DNA of 64,000 bases from Cichorium intybus (taxonomy: Eukaryota; Streptophyta; Magnoliopsida; Asterales; Asteraceae), in assembly GCA_023525715.1 (NCBI GenBank), contig CM042011.1:58756854-58820853 (forward strand), in the 5' to 3' direction. Numbering within the stretch: the stretch's first letter is position 1; each line of letters starts with the position of its first letter. Of the stretch, positions 22,001 through 32,075 are shown piece by piece. The translations under genes and the position numbers were made by a program. The notes under the pieces are model-generated. The model searched no databases. It worked only from the letters and a program-made list of their open reading frames with translations, and was not told the DNA's origin.

Positions 22001-22694
22001 CATCATCATCGGAAGATACATAATCCTCCACCACCACTTCATCCTCGGGTGGTGTAGGCTTATGCACATTATTATCAAAAGTTTTTCCATTACGAAGAAT
22101 TTTTACCTCATTAACGTGTGATTGATTCGAGTTGCTTGTTGAAGCTCTTGCATGTTGCGGGTTGACTTGTGTAGTGCCCGGAAAGTTCCCCGGTGGTCGC
22201 CGATTCATTTGCTCCGCCAATTGCCCAACTTGTTTCTCTAATGCCGCGATGGACTTTGAGTTGACTTCGGTCCGATTGAAACCCTCCTTCATCAATTCCA
22301 TCATCTGATCAAGCTTTTTGTCGATGGAAGAGTCGTTTGGCTTTTCTTGATTCCCTTGAGTTGATGGTGCACCCCGATTTTGATTTTGATTTGTGTTGTT
22401 GTTAGAATTGTTGCCCCTCCAATTGGAATTTGCATTCATGTTGTTGTTCCTCCAGTTTGCATTTGCATTGTTGTTTCTCCACCGGTCATTGTTGTTTTGA
22501 TTGTTGTAATTGCCTCTTTGTGGTGGGGGTCTATAAGCATTCCGGTTATCATCTTTGAAATCAAGATGGTCACCGGAAGAGTAGAACACTTCTTCAACAT
22601 CTTCATCTTCATCATCGGTGTGTGCAAACATGCTCCCTTTCTTGCAATCTTTAGTTCTATGTGAGCCATCACATAGTGAGCAAACGGGCCGGGC
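19059..22694 (-). CDS. Athila pol: nucleocapsid tail, protease, RT, RNase H, integrase N terminus
   Basis: An open frame of about 1,211 codons continues directly from gag past a TAA at 22695. It starts with a zinc knuckle (CSLCDGSHRTKDC), then an Asn-rich linker. The protease (LLDLGASINVLPG, about residue 362 counted from 22631) has DLG in place of DSG, which is common in Athila. RT follows (GWRVCIDYRKLN, catalytic FMDD near 20203), RNase H (CDASDYAVGAVLGQ), and the integrase His pair (HCHSYACGGHFSAKKTGH). It ends at TAG 19059-19061. RT and RNase H show no damage, so the element is recent. Gag and pol are probably made as one polyprotein. Confidence 0.9.
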   Translation of the reverse strand, partial: ARPVCSLCDGSHRTKDCKKGSMFAHTDDEDEDVEEVFYSSGDHLDFKDDNRNAYRPPPQRGNYNNQNNNDRWRNNNANANWRNNNMNANSNWRGNNSNNNTNQNQNRGAPSTQGNQEKPNDSSIDKKLDQMMELMKEGFNRTEVNSKSIAALEKQVGQLAEQMNRRPPGNFPGTTQVNPQHARASTSNSNQSHVNEVKILRNGKTFDNNVHKPTPPEDEVVVEDYVSSDDDESENDKSVKKSKIVNEKDPSKAKLKGKMHESDEPKVGEGFVEANTTPYPTALEKPEKPLFGKNGPQSDDIWETFSQVKINLPLIDAIKQIPDYAKFLKDLCTHKRKHRIPTKGNSTAHVSAAFLGSLPPKLKDPGAPLITFEIGNIKIKRGLLDLGASINVLPGSLYDKYEFGPLQTTDFSVAMADLSLKLPRGILMDVIVKVGDFYYPVDFVVMDSDTQSKDKQQNVILGRPFLATVNAQISVRDAAIDVTFGNRKLRLQAFGPNANPPNHGDCFMIDTIGDCVHEHTANMLTDIADDLEDLFCDSDRVQEIDAQKEYLNAVYGHASTWSNPIDALPTSIDSKMKPSLEQPPVVELKKLPDHLKYAFLGPNETLPVIIAADMTKEQEEALMKVLHTYKAAVGWTIADLKGISPAICMHRIITDPSAKPSRDTQRRLNPNMREVVKKEVLKWLDAGIVYPISDSTWVSPTQTVPKKAGITIVEMENGEKVTTRPVTGWRVCIDYRKLNVATSKDHFPLPFIDQIIEKLSGHKFYCFLDGYSGYNQIAIHPEDQAKTTFTCPYGTFAFRRMPFGLCNAPATFQRLMTSIFSDMVGESLEIFMDDFSIFGSDFDSCLHQLERVLKRCTETNLVLSWEKSHFMVKQGVVLGHLVSEKGFEVDRAKVQLIASLPPPTNVKGVRSFLGHAGFYRRFIKDFSAISKPLCNLLLKDAPFSFDESCLKSFEILKKQLSQAPILQSPDWSQPFEIMCDASDYAVGAVLGQRVNKKPVVISYASKTFSDAQLNYTTTEKELLAVVFSLDKFRSYVWGSKVVVFSDHSALRHLMEKKEAKPRLIRWILLLQEFDLEIKDKKGSEIVVADHLSRLPIHVNNTSKDEIRDSFPDEQLFSINKVSWFANYVNFLAVGKMPEHWTKQQQKHFLAHARRFIWDDPDLFKVGPDQMIRRCVPDHEIPDLLAHCHSYACGGHFSAKKTGHRVLDSGFF

Positions 22695-23612
22695 TTAGGC
22701 TTGAGACTTTTGCTTGAGTTGGTTCACCTCGGTTGTTAACTTCTTCATTTGTGCAAGCATCTCGGCCATAACATCGTTAGATTGAGTGGAGTTTACGAAA
22801 CGAACATTCTTGCCTTTGTGAGTGGAGGATGGTGCGGGATTTCCATTCATGGCCATTTCATTTATGAGCTCATAGGATTCTTGAGGCGTCTTGTTTCTCA
22901 TGGAGCCACCGGCAGCCGCGTGAATGGATTGTTGAGTTTGCAAATCCAACCCATTGAAGAAGGTTTGAACTTGTCTCCAAAGTGGAAGTTCATGGTGGGG
23001 GCATCTTTGTAGCAACTCGTGATATCTCTCCCAGGCCTCGTAAAGTGATTCGCCGTCTTCCATTTGGAATGACATAATGTCATTGATCAACATGTTGGTT
23101 TTGGCGGGTGGGAAGTACTTCGTTAGAAATTTGTTGGCTAGATCCTCCCATGTGGTGATTGACTCGGATGATAATGAGGAGAACCATCTCTTTGCTCGGC
23201 CACGTAAGGAAAATGGAAAAAGTCGAAGACGGATTGCATCTTCTTCTACCCCGTCAATTCTGAACATGTCACAAATATCCAAGAAGCTAGTGATGTGCGT
23301 GTTGGGATCACTATCCGGTAACCCGTCAAATTGAGCACTGTTTTGCACCATCTGAATGACATGCGTCTTGATCTCAAAGTTTGTTGCTCCAACTGTCGGT
23401 CGGCGAATGCATGATCGAGCCCCGTCGAGAGAAGGTCGGGCAAATTCGCCCATGGTCCTTCGTTGTGCCATCGGTTCAACTGTTTCTTCAACAACTTCCT
23501 CTTTGACTAGATTGTTTGAACAGCTCCCACGAGAACGTTTCCCAATGAGAGATCTTTTGATTTCTGGGTTGAAAATCAACGGAGATGACTGTGCGGAACT
23601 ACGAGTGCGCAT
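22695..23612 (-). CDS. Athila Gag (capsid)
   Basis: The first ATG of the frame is at 23612 (MRTRSSAQSSPL); the protein is 305 residues to a TAA at 22695-22697. Residues about 80-240 hold the retrotransposon Gag domain (HITSFLDICDMFRI, LRLFPFSLRGRAKRWFSSL, FLTKYFPPAKT, SLYEAWERYHELLQRCPHH). The TAA lies between the coiled-coil-like C terminus (AEMLAQMKKLTTEVNQLKQK) and the zinc knuckle, in the same frame as pol. The element therefore has a stop between capsid and nucleocapsid. This may be a mutation or a read-through point; I favour a mutation, since one gag-pol ORF is usual in the lineage. Confidence 0.88.
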   Translation of the reverse strand: MRTRSSAQSSPLIFNPEIKRSLIGKRSRGSCSNNLVKEEVVEETVEPMAQRRTMGEFARPSLDGARSCIRRPTVGATNFEIKTHVIQMVQNSAQFDGLPDSDPNTHITSFLDICDMFRIDGVEEDAIRLRLFPFSLRGRAKRWFSSLSSESITTWEDLANKFLTKYFPPAKTNMLINDIMSFQMEDGESLYEAWERYHELLQRCPHHELPLWRQVQTFFNGLDLQTQQSIHAAAGGSMRNKTPQESYELINEMAMNGNPAPSSTHKGKNVRFVNSTQSNDVMAEMLAQMKKLTTEVNQLKQKSQA

Positions 23613-23711
23613 ACAACTCGTCGAACCTGAAAAGACAAAACACGAACAAAAACGCGTAAAAAGGAACAAAAATTAAATCAGCAAAGGAACTAGGTTGCTA
23701 AGCGCAATAGC

Positions 23712-23729
23712 TCCCCGGCAACGGCGCCA
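23712..23729 (-). other. Primer-binding site, tRNA-Asp (GTC)
   Basis: On the minus strand TGGCGCCGTTGCCGGGGA starts five bases after the LTR end (23735). It is an 18-of-18 complement to the 3' end of plant tRNA-Asp(GTC) as I recall it, the typical Athila primer. Confidence 0.9.
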
Positions 23730-23734
23730 AAATT

Positions 23735-24974
23735 TGATCGCAGTCGTTGATGCAATCAAAAATAAACCTTAAACGCACTAATTAGCTAGGGCAAGTAAGG
23801 GTCGAATCCACGAGGAGCTTATGGTTAACAACTAGTTCTAATAGACTTAAAAAGCAAACAAATTCAGACAAACAAATACTGCAAAAGGTTTAATTCAATC
23901 AGAGAAAAGGGTGATCACTCCCGGTTTCAGTTTTGATTCCTAACAATGTATTATATCAAATTTTACTAATTTTGCGTTCATTCAGATTACATAGACATAA
24001 CCGTACTGTTACTGACTAAATCTGGGATCAAACTATGTAAAATCCGCACCCTCCGTCCTACACACCACTGTGGATGATTTGGCACGGTGGGGAAGATCAC
24101 AATAGAATTGTCTTACACTCAATCAAGCAACAATTTAAGAACAAGCAATGGAATCTAAGCATATGATTTAAAAGCAAACAATCCAAACACTGTGTTCATG
24201 AATCTAAAAAGGTTCAAATCAAAATACAATACTTGAAAGGAATTCAAAACCTACTCCCGGTTGTGATCACGGGATGATTTAGCTACTCATGACTTGAATT
24301 GATGCAAACTCTGTGTTGGAGATGATGAACATGTCTGGATCTTCAAAACTTCAGAGATTCTGGCTTGATCTTGATGCAAAAGAGGTTGATTTTGAGATTG
24401 GGAATTGTTTGGAGATGATTTGGGAGTGTTTTTGGCCTTGCAAAACTGTCAAAACCCTAGGAAAATCGTCTGGAGTCTGCCTTGGGTCGATGGGATCAAG
24501 TTTCATTAAAAAGAGTGGCTTAAATATGGCAATTTAGGGCATTCTACGCGGCAGCGTCCTAGACCAGCGTCCCAGACGCCTGTGGGACGCTGTGTGTTTT
24601 CTTCAGACTTTTACGACGCGCAACGTCCCAGAACGAGACGCTCCAAAAACGCTGGGCGTCCTAGGCCAGCGTCCCAGACGCCACCTAGGACGCTGACGGG
24701 CTTCCTCGCGCATCTGACTTGCTTTTTTTCCCTTCAAAATGGCCCAGAGTTCCAGGTCAGCGTCTGGGACGCTGCCTGGGACGCTGCTGGGACGCTGAGC
24801 TTTTTCTCCCGCTTCCGGTGTCCGTTTAATGCGTGGTTTTCGCCCAAAATTCCCGTTTTTCAATCCCTGCATGTAATTCACTCAATTCCATCAAAAGTAG
24901 GGCCATTCTTGGTTAAACAATGCTTAATTTATCAAGTTAAATACATTTTACTTCAAACCAAAATGGCCCGATCA
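23735..24974 (-). repeat. Athila 5' LTR (its own sense), 1,240 bp
   Basis: Same termini as 12459-13686. It is longer by a 12-bp tandem copy of CTGGGACGCTGC in the third dyad cluster. Dyads near 24567-24800 lie in U3, upstream of a TATA-like box. Confidence 0.95.
24521..24528 (-). promoter_or_regulatory. TATA-like box of the Athila LTR
   Basis: Minus-strand ATATTTAA lies just downstream of the dyad cluster. It is the best TATA-like match in the LTR, though not a consensus box. Confidence 0.4.
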
Positions 24975-25392
24975 GGGGGACATGGTAATGCTTAAGGTAT
25001 CTTATTGGAAAGGCTTAATTCGTTTTGGGAAGAAAGGGAAGTTGAGTCCTCGCTTCATTGGACCTTTCCGTATATCCCAAAGAGTTGGAGCTGTAGCGTA
25101 CAGATTGGAGTTACCTGATGAACTTCATGGTATACACGATGTATTTCATGTGTCCCATTTGAGAAAGACTTTGTTTGATAAATCTCAGGAAGTACCTCTC
25201 GCTGAAATTGAGGTATATGAAAAGTTGAGATATCCAGAACAACCCAAGAGGGTGTTAGACCGAAAGGTAAGACAGCTGCGAAACAAAAAGATCAGCATGG
25301 TCAAAGTGCTTTGGCGACATCACAGAGGTTCCGACATGACGTGGGAGACTGAAAGCGAAATGAGGGAGAAATACCCTCAACTCTTCGAATGA
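24975..25392 (+). pseudogene. Tekay integrase C terminus with chromodomain-like segment
   Basis: This is the remainder of the Tekay pol frame after the Athila insertion; the first five bases are the second GGGGG duplication. It encodes the GPY/F module (KGKLSPRFIGPF, then DVFHVSHLRK) and a chromodomain-like tail (RVLDRKVRQLRNKKISMVKV and TWETESEMREKYPQLF) ending at TGA 25390-25392. Such a tail can direct integration to heterochromatin by binding modified histone H3. The segment has no breaks. Confidence 0.92.
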
Positions 25393-25410
25393 TTTCGGGG
25401 ACGAAATCTT

Positions 25411-25428
25411 TTGAAGGAGGGGAGAATT
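25411..25428 (+). other. Tekay polypurine tract
   Basis: TTGAAGGAGGGGAGAATT precedes the 3' LTR. The purine-rich GAAGGAGGGGAGAA is the likely plus-strand primer. Confidence 0.85.
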
Positions 25429-27364
25429 TGTAACGCCAAGACACTTCTTATATGTAAATATAATAAAAAGGGTAAATGGGTCATTTTACCTTAGAAGGGT
25501 AATTTGGTCTTTTGGATAGACAAGGATTTAGTTTGTAATAATATTTTGAGTTTTGGACTTAAAATGTTATAAAAACTGGTTTTTGTCATAAAATGTGTTA
25601 GATGTGGCAAAAGCTCAAGAATTAGAACTCCAGGGACTAAACTGCAAATTATGGAAGTATAAATAGTGGAAAAGCTCTCCCACATGTGCAGAAAATCTAG
25701 AAGTCACGGGAGAGGGTTTTCTTGAGCGATCGTTGCAGAATCTTGGAGAATTCTTGAAGGTTTGAGCTTGGAATCTGATTATTGGCTTTGTATTGAAGAT
25801 TTGGAAGCATTGAAGGTTAGTATTTCAAGTTTTAACCAAGATTGTTCTTGGTGGGTTTGGTGGGTAAACTGAAATCTGCAATTTCAGTGAAATCCATGAA
25901 GTTTGTATATGATTTCTGGGTTTAAACATGTTCATATGATAAGAATATGCCATTGAAACAATTGGTTTTGATAAAATTGAAGTTTTGGGGTTTTTGGAAC
26001 TAAGAACCCTAATTCTTCCTTTTGATTGATTGAGTTGATTTAAATGGATTAAAACCTTGTATTAATGGAGGGTTTTAGTCTGGAAATAAACCCCATATGA
26101 TTAAGAACAAGAATAAGAACTTAATATGTCAAAACACGGTGCTACAGTGCAAAATCGGGACTGAATCTGGACTGCCCAGCAAGAGCACGGGTCGTGCTCT
26201 TTATGCACGAGTCGTGCATACCCTGGAAATCAAAATACATTGCATTTTAAGCCTTGCACGAGTCGTGCTCCTCAAGGCATAAAAATGCACGAGTCGTGCT
26301 TGCCTGGCAGGGGACTCAAAAACGTGAATTTTCGTTAGGCTTGTCCGATTTACCTCAAACTTGAACCATAAGTCCATGATGGTTTGAAAAGTCCTAGAAA
26401 AATACTAAATTGAGTTTTTGACTCCTCGAGGGCACTGTAGAACAATACGAATGCCTCGGTAAAGCGTATAATTCATGAAAAGATGGTAAATGGAAAGTTT
26501 ATCATCTAGACATTGTTTGTAATGTTACAATATTGAACTCTTATGCATTAGAGTCAATTAAAATGATTGTTAACCTATAATCATTGTGAGAATGAATGAA
26601 ATTATAGGTACGGGACAAGATCTTGCGGAATACATTGAAAGGCAAGAAATAACTAAAGCTAGTGGTAGCAAACATTCAGGTGAGTAATCTCACTTATATC
26701 CGATGTGATAAATATTGGATGAGCAGCTGCAGATGGAAACAGTTTTGGGGACGAAATTGACAGATTTCATGATGAAATAAAAGACAATATCAGATAAGCC
26801 GTGAGTCTGATATAGACAAGAACGGAGCTGTGAGTCAATAACAACAATACGACAATACCAGATAAGCCGTGAGTCTACGATAGACAAGAACGGAGCTGTG
26901 AGTCAAACTTTGAAAAGGCAATACCATGTAATCCGTGAGTCATTGAGATGGCAAGAACGGAGCCGTGAGTCTAGGCAAAAGCGGGACAGACCCGTGAGCC
27001 ATATATGATCATGTGTTATGAGATAATGCATATTTGATTTGTATAGAGAATTTTATTCTTATACATGTTATAGTAGATTTGATTACTCATTGGGCTTTAT
27101 AGCTCACAGTTTTGTTTGATATGTCCCTGCAGGTGAGCATGATCCCGCTAAGGGAAAAGATAAAGTCCGTGACTAGGGACTTAGGATGGTGAAGTAACTA
27201 CCCGGCTTGAAGGATGTATAATATCTTTATGTTTTGTAATCCTTGATACACTTGTACCTGTTTGTGTTAACAAATACCCCTTTGGATATGGTTTTATTGT
27301 AAAATATATGGTTTGAAAAGTAAAATTTTTTAAGGGGTGTTTTGTTAATAAGTCGGGTGTTACA
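25429..27364 (+). repeat. Tekay 3' LTR (1,936 bp)
   Basis: Same length as the 5' LTR with no net indel (constant offset of 19,213) and about 20 substitutions by eye. All leader signals are kept: GTGAGT at 26680, the hairpin array, and the acceptor CAG ending at 27132. Confidence 0.95.
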
Positions 27365-27369
27365 AGCAT

Positions 27370-28524
27370 GTAGAAAAAATGCTGAAGTCTGAAAAAACAC
27401 ACGAGCCGTGTGTTTTTTACACGACCCACGTCTAGAAAAGTTCCATTTGAGCAACCCAAAACACATGACCCGTGCAAAAACACACGGGTCGTGTGTTGAG
27501 TAGAAAATTACTTTTTGGCAGTTATTTTCCCACGATTTAAAAGGACGATTAGGGTTCATTTGAGGGACATACGCCACCACCCCCCAGGAGGTCCAGAAGC
27601 AGTTCATCGAATACTTTTCCTAGGAATCACTTGGAAACATTAATTTCATTCGATTTGATTGTTTTGTAAGTCGGATTTGAACATTAATTTCTTACTATTC
27701 ATCTTGGATTTCAGTTTAGCCATGTGTGGCTAAACTCTTTCTATTATGGTTCTGTTTGATACTCGTGATTTGTGGTTTAATCATACGACTTGATGTTTTG
27801 TTCATGTGTTCTATCTAGTGATTTTGGTTTTGTGCTTGATTTAATGTCTGATTCTATATTCGGTTCCTAATGGCCACATGAATTAGGGTTTGCTTCATTC
27901 TAGTTATTCAACTCATAAAATTCGTAATTGTTTTGTGGATTGATTCTAGGTAACAACATCGAGTTAATTCTATGTCGGGGTTAACTTTGGTTTAAACCTA
28001 AATCACACATTTTTATGATTCTGCGCTTGTGAGAAGTATTGGAAATTGTTGGGAACATTCACATAAAACTTAATGCGATCTTTCAATTCTAATCTAAGAG
28101 CTTGTTTAGGTTTTAATTATAAAGGTTAGGTTTGATTCAAAGAGCTTGTTTTGGTTAAATAAACTTGGTGAGCGAGAAGTATTATAGCTTGTTAGTACCT
28201 CCAGGTACCAACTTAGATAGTACTTAACATCACTTCTAGATTAAATCACATTATTACTTGTGTGCAAAACAGAACCGGACCTTAGTTAATATTGAACTTT
28301 CATTAGTTTCAATTATGTGTTTCTAGTTTACGTTGTCTATTCACAAATAATCCATATTTTTTTAGTCATCGTGTCTTGTGAAAAGAGGCATATCATTAGA
28401 CCCTTGTCCATGTGGATCAACCATGCTTACCATGTGCTACATAGTTAGTGTAATTGGTAAGTGCTTTATTCATCATCATTTACCCTATATTAATTTGTTG
28501 GGTGTGACAGTGACGCCCCCAACA
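27370..28524 (+). repeat. Right part of the old gypsy LTR
   Basis: Continues the LTR begun at 5903 after the Tekay insertion. It contains palindromic CACGGGTCGTGTG-type motifs (27400-27495), as in other gypsy LTRs of this window, and ends GACGCCCCCAACA immediately before a degenerate primer site. No ORF of note. Confidence 0.55.
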
Positions 28525-28527
28525 AAT

Positions 28528-28545
28528 TAGCATCGTTGTCGGGGA
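28528..28545 (+). other. Degenerate primer-binding site, tRNA-Asp
   Basis: TAGCATCGTTGTCGGGGA matches the Athila primer site at 23712-23729 in 14 of 18 positions. All four differences are transitions (two G to A, two C to T), the pattern left by cytosine methylation and deamination. Confidence 0.7.
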
Positions 28546-28869
28546 CATGACAGTACAAATTGTTTATGCCAAGATCTTTAAGCATGAGTGCACTTTTGCC
28601 AGTTGATTCAGAGATAGAGAAAACCGCCAAGAAGCTATGAAACAAGCGAAGCTTCAAAAGAGGCAACTGGATTCTGGAAGTTTTCATCATCTAACCCTCC
28701 GGTCATCAAAATTTGGAAGGAATTGTCCCTTTCAAGTGAAACTGAAACCGATACACCATCCTCACCACAACAATCCTCATCCAAAGAATCTACGCAACCA
28801 CTCTCACCAATCCAAAATACCAAATAATCACCATCAACATTCCATTATACACCCAAGGTAGAGATCACT
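28546..28869 (+). pseudogene. Decayed Gag N terminus of the old tRNA-Asp-primed gypsy element
   Basis: In shifting frames one can read pieces such as LLPVDSEIEKT and EAMKQAKLQKRQLD, which resemble the start of Gag in plant gypsy elements with tRNA-Asp primers. Stops and frameshifts are frequent. The fragment ends where LINE sequence begins. Confidence 0.45.
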
Positions 28870-30387
28870 GAATACCCTACTTTGAAAGAAAACCGCCCAA
28901 TTAGTCTAATTGGATGCTTTGTTAAGATAGTCTCCAAAATGTTAGCTCGTAGGCTAAAAGAAGTAATTAACAAAGTCGTGAGTAACGAACAGTCGACCTA
29001 CATACAAGGGAGGAATATTCTAGATGAACCGTTTCATAAACGGGGTATGTCATTGGGCAAAATGTCAAAAGCAAAATCGATATTGTTCAAAGTTGATATG
29101 GACAAAGCATTCGACTCAGAAGATTGGAACTATTGGATTCGGTGTTAGCTCAAATGAATTTCGGTTCTAGATTGAGGGGTGGATCCGTGGATTTCTTAAA
29201 TCAGGTAGGGGGTCGGTTTTAGTTAATGGAGCCCCAACAAAGGAATTCTGCATTGAGAAGGGAGTGAGAGATGGAGACCCCCTGTCTCCATTTATGTTTA
29301 TTATGACTATGGAGGGCTTACATGTAGTCATGGATTTTGCATGCGAAAACAATCTCTTTCATAGTATTCAGCTTCCTGGAAACGGTCCTAATTTATCTCA
29401 CCTAATGTACGTGGATGATATTATGTTTATTGGAGAATGGTCTCTAGTTAATTTCTTGAATCTAAAATGCTTATTGAGATGTTTCCACTTGGCGTCGGGA
29501 CTTAAGGTGAATTTTTCCAAAAGCAAAGTGTATGGAATTGGGGTAGAAAAAGATGAGCTAACTAGATTGGTGAATTACATGGGTTGTGAAGTTGTTGGTT
29601 TTCCATTCACATATGTCGAGCTACCGATTGGAGCAAACATGAAATTAACAAAGAATTGGATCCTGTTTTTGAGAGGTTCAAAAGCAAATTAAACGCATGA
29701 ATAATCTAAAATCACTTATTATTGATACGGAACCCGACAAATACAATTGATGTTATTCAGCTCAATCTGTTTAATTAGGTAAAGCTCACGGGAAAAACAC
29801 AATTTGGACGAGTATTCTTGGTGCTGCTATCCGTTTAGCTCTGGCCTTTTCTCTTAAGTAGGTGTGGTGATGTTGATTGAGCCTGTTAGTGAGAGTTCCT
29901 GGAGAGTTGGATAGCGGAGAAACTAATTTTCATTTCTGTTTCATGTATGTCACATATTTTTGTTGTTCTCAGTAATCTAGGGGTGGGGTCGGTTGGTCTA
30001 AGTTCTCGGTGTCCCTTGGTGTAGTGCTACTCGCAACAATATTTAACTTCTGTGTGAGTTGGTTTTCTTTCGTGGGGTAGAACATCGAATAGGGTGTTCT
30101 TGACTGTGTGTGCCATGCTTTGGCCCCTGTTGTGAGTATGCTCTTTTTAGAGTGCTCTGTGTGACTCTGGATTTAAAACTTATAGGGGTGATGCTTTTGG
30201 TTTAATTTCGCTGGGTCTGCTTTCATTCAGCATTCATTCCGTGTCATTCATTATGCGTCATCACAATCACAAGTCAAAGATGTTGTGGCTTCGTTTATGG
30301 TCGAATTATGATGCTCTAAATGCTATGGATTTATGCTTATTGTGGCGCTGCTTCTAGTTAAAAAAAAAATAAAAAATAAAAAAAATA
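28870..30387 (+). mobile_element. Truncated LINE (L1-type) with poly(A) tail
   Basis: The 5' part (28882-29692) encodes reverse-transcriptase pieces in two frames: NRPISLIGCFVKIVSKMLARR, given here as RPISLIGCFVKIVSK, then ILFKVDMDKAFD, RDGDPLSPFMFIMT, LMYVDDIMF (catalytic) and GLKVNFSKSKVYG. A frameshift lies near 29140. The RT is cut after LPIGANM. The rest (29693-30360) is non-coding and ends in an A-rich tail (30361-30387), which fits the 3' end of a LINE. The 5' end is truncated, as is usual for target-primed insertion. It sits in the Gag region of the old gypsy element. Confidence 0.75.
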
Positions 30388-30939
30388 CCGCCGGTGATTG
30401 CAATATTTAGGCTACAATTAATGCATAACTTTTTAATTATTTTAATACTAATTCATTATTTTATTTATGTAATACCATTTCCTCTTACTTTCCTGATAGG
30501 CTGATACATCCACATTTTTTAAAATCACCAAATTACAATCAAGCAAAAATTTTAACCCACTGCAGAATAATTTTCTTTTGAAACACCAACTTCGTAGAAA
30601 TCTGGTTGTGACGCCACATGGTTTCTGGCTCTCCATTTTCAATTAAAAACATGTATTTTCCTTTGTGTCCAAACTCTTCAATTGCTTGTCCTCATCTCAT
30701 TCAAGGTGTATATGCCTCGTTTAATTCTCAATTTTTTTATACTTCCCCTCGTTAAATTAAATGTATCATAATAGCAACATTCAACCATTAACAGCAATCA
30801 TTGATGCTCTTAAAGCTCATTTCAGATTTAAGGTGTATATTCAATGATTCTAGAAAATTTCTTTGTTATTGAAGTAACGGAAATAAGAGATGCATATTGA
30901 TCAGATATTGTCATGGCTACTTATTGGATCAATTTTTTA
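30388..30939. other. AT-rich sequence without gene
   Basis: No supported coding region; a 64-codon minus frame at 30448-30642 has no recognisable features. Confidence 0.45.
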
Positions 30940-32075
30940 TTTATTTAATATAGGGTGCCCCAACTCATTTTGGGCTTAGGTCATTGAATTAAAATTATTG
31001 GGAGCATTGGGCTTTATGGGCAACCGGCTAGAAGTTCATATGTAAGCATACTTTGAGTTTTTGTTTAACACAAAGCACACACCATTTATTGTGATGTCTG
31101 TGATCAGGAAAAAAGGTCTTCGTGTTCCTTGTTTCTTTTGTCTCCTTTACACATTTGAAGCCACTTTTTTGGTGGAAGATTCTTAAAAGTACCACATATT
31201 AATATCCATAAGTTTCCCTCTATATCTAAACCAATTAAAAAACTTAATTTGAATAATTACTTCAAATGTGTGAATTGTGGACCACATGAGCATTTACACA
31301 TCAAAATCAAGGACAAATTATTTCTCTTAATAAACTTTAACCCTAGCTTTTTAGTTTTCTATTTTAGGATTATATACACTAAGCTTTTAGTTTATTATTG
31401 ATATATTGTAATTGTTAGTTTATATATTGTTAACTTAGTTTAAGAGTTCAAATTTGTAGTTATGAAATCTTCCTTATATATTTGACATAGTGAATTTATA
31501 ATTTGTGAATTTTCATATTTTTAGTTTTGATTTGTTATTTGTTTGATTACATACATAATTTTATTTAGTAGTTATAAGTAAATTAGTTGACTAATTGTTA
31601 TTTGTGTGCATTTTGACTTTGGATAGAAAAATGAAAAATTACTACAACAAGATAACATTTATTAAAAGGAAAACATCATGTCCATCTGTATCAACATCAA
31701 CACCGGTAATTTTGTTCCAATTTCTCAAAGTACATCTAATTCTACAGCGCCTGTTAATATAGTTGATTTGGATAATCTTCCTTCAGATCCCTCCCAAAAA
31801 CCAAGATTATTGAGTTATAATGTTAATCAAAGAGATCAAATAAGACGTCATTATTGGCTTAAAGGGCCTTGTCAACCAAGCGGTCATGAGTTCCCTAAAA
31901 TCTACGTGGTTTAATCAATGTGGTAATTGGCTAGAGTATAGTATTAAGAAGAATAAATCATTTTGTTTATGTTGTTATTTATTTTGAGATGATAATGGAT
32001 AACAAGTCGGTAATTATGCATTTGTTACTCACGAATTTGATGGTTGGAAGAAATCTGAGAGACTTTTGAGTCATT
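30940..32075 (+). pseudogene. 5' fragment of a hAT transposon with ZMYM1-like transposase
   Basis: The frame at 31678-31914 encodes VDLDNLPSDPSQKPRLLSYN and RHYWLKGPCQPSGHEFPK, the start of the zinc-finger MYM-type-1-like (TTF zinc finger, DUF4371, hATC) transposases of plants. Broken continuation reads to about 32070. The 5' non-coding part (31550-31677, probably from about 30940) matches the reverse complement of 54960-55160, so this is a second copy of the family that lies on the minus strand there. It is cut off at about 32075 by copia RT sequence. Confidence 0.7.

Larger units (their letters stand above)
12459..24974 (-). mobile_element. Athila-type Ty3/gypsy retrotransposon, nearly intact, nested in Tekay integrase
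   Basis: The 12,516-bp element on the minus strand is flanked by a perfect GGGGG duplication (12454-12458 and 24975-24979). LTRs are 1,240 bp (23735-24974, 5' in its own sense) and 1,228 bp (12459-13686). They differ by one 12-bp tandem indel and about six substitutions by eye (about 0.5%). The order is LTR, tRNA-Asp primer site, gag, protease-RT-RNase H-integrase, a long spacer with a dyad array, an extra ORF in the env position, polypurine tract, LTR. The RT wording (RMPFGLCNAPATFQR, FMDDFSIFG, FLGHAGFYRRFIKDFS) is that of the Athila lineage. Only two in-frame stops interrupt gag-pol. Confidence 0.93.
6216..27364 (+). mobile_element. Ty3/gypsy chromodomain retrotransposon, Tekay/Del type, interrupted by an Athila element
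   Basis: Two LTRs of identical length (1,936 bp; 6216-8151 and 25429-27364) enclose an initiator-Met primer site, gag-protease, RT-RNase H-integrase and a C-terminal chromodomain-like segment, in the order of plant chromoviruses. The flanks TGCAT (6211-6215) and AGCAT (27365-27369) are a one-mismatch 5-bp target duplication. Counting by eye, the LTRs differ at roughly 20 positions (about 1%). Coding breaks (a TGA at 8372, a frameshift near 9930, a TAA at 10125, a frameshift near 10567) and the 12.5-kb Athila insertion make it non-functional. Long LTRs, the Met primer and the chromodomain point to Tekay (Del) rather than Reina or CRM. Confidence 0.92.
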
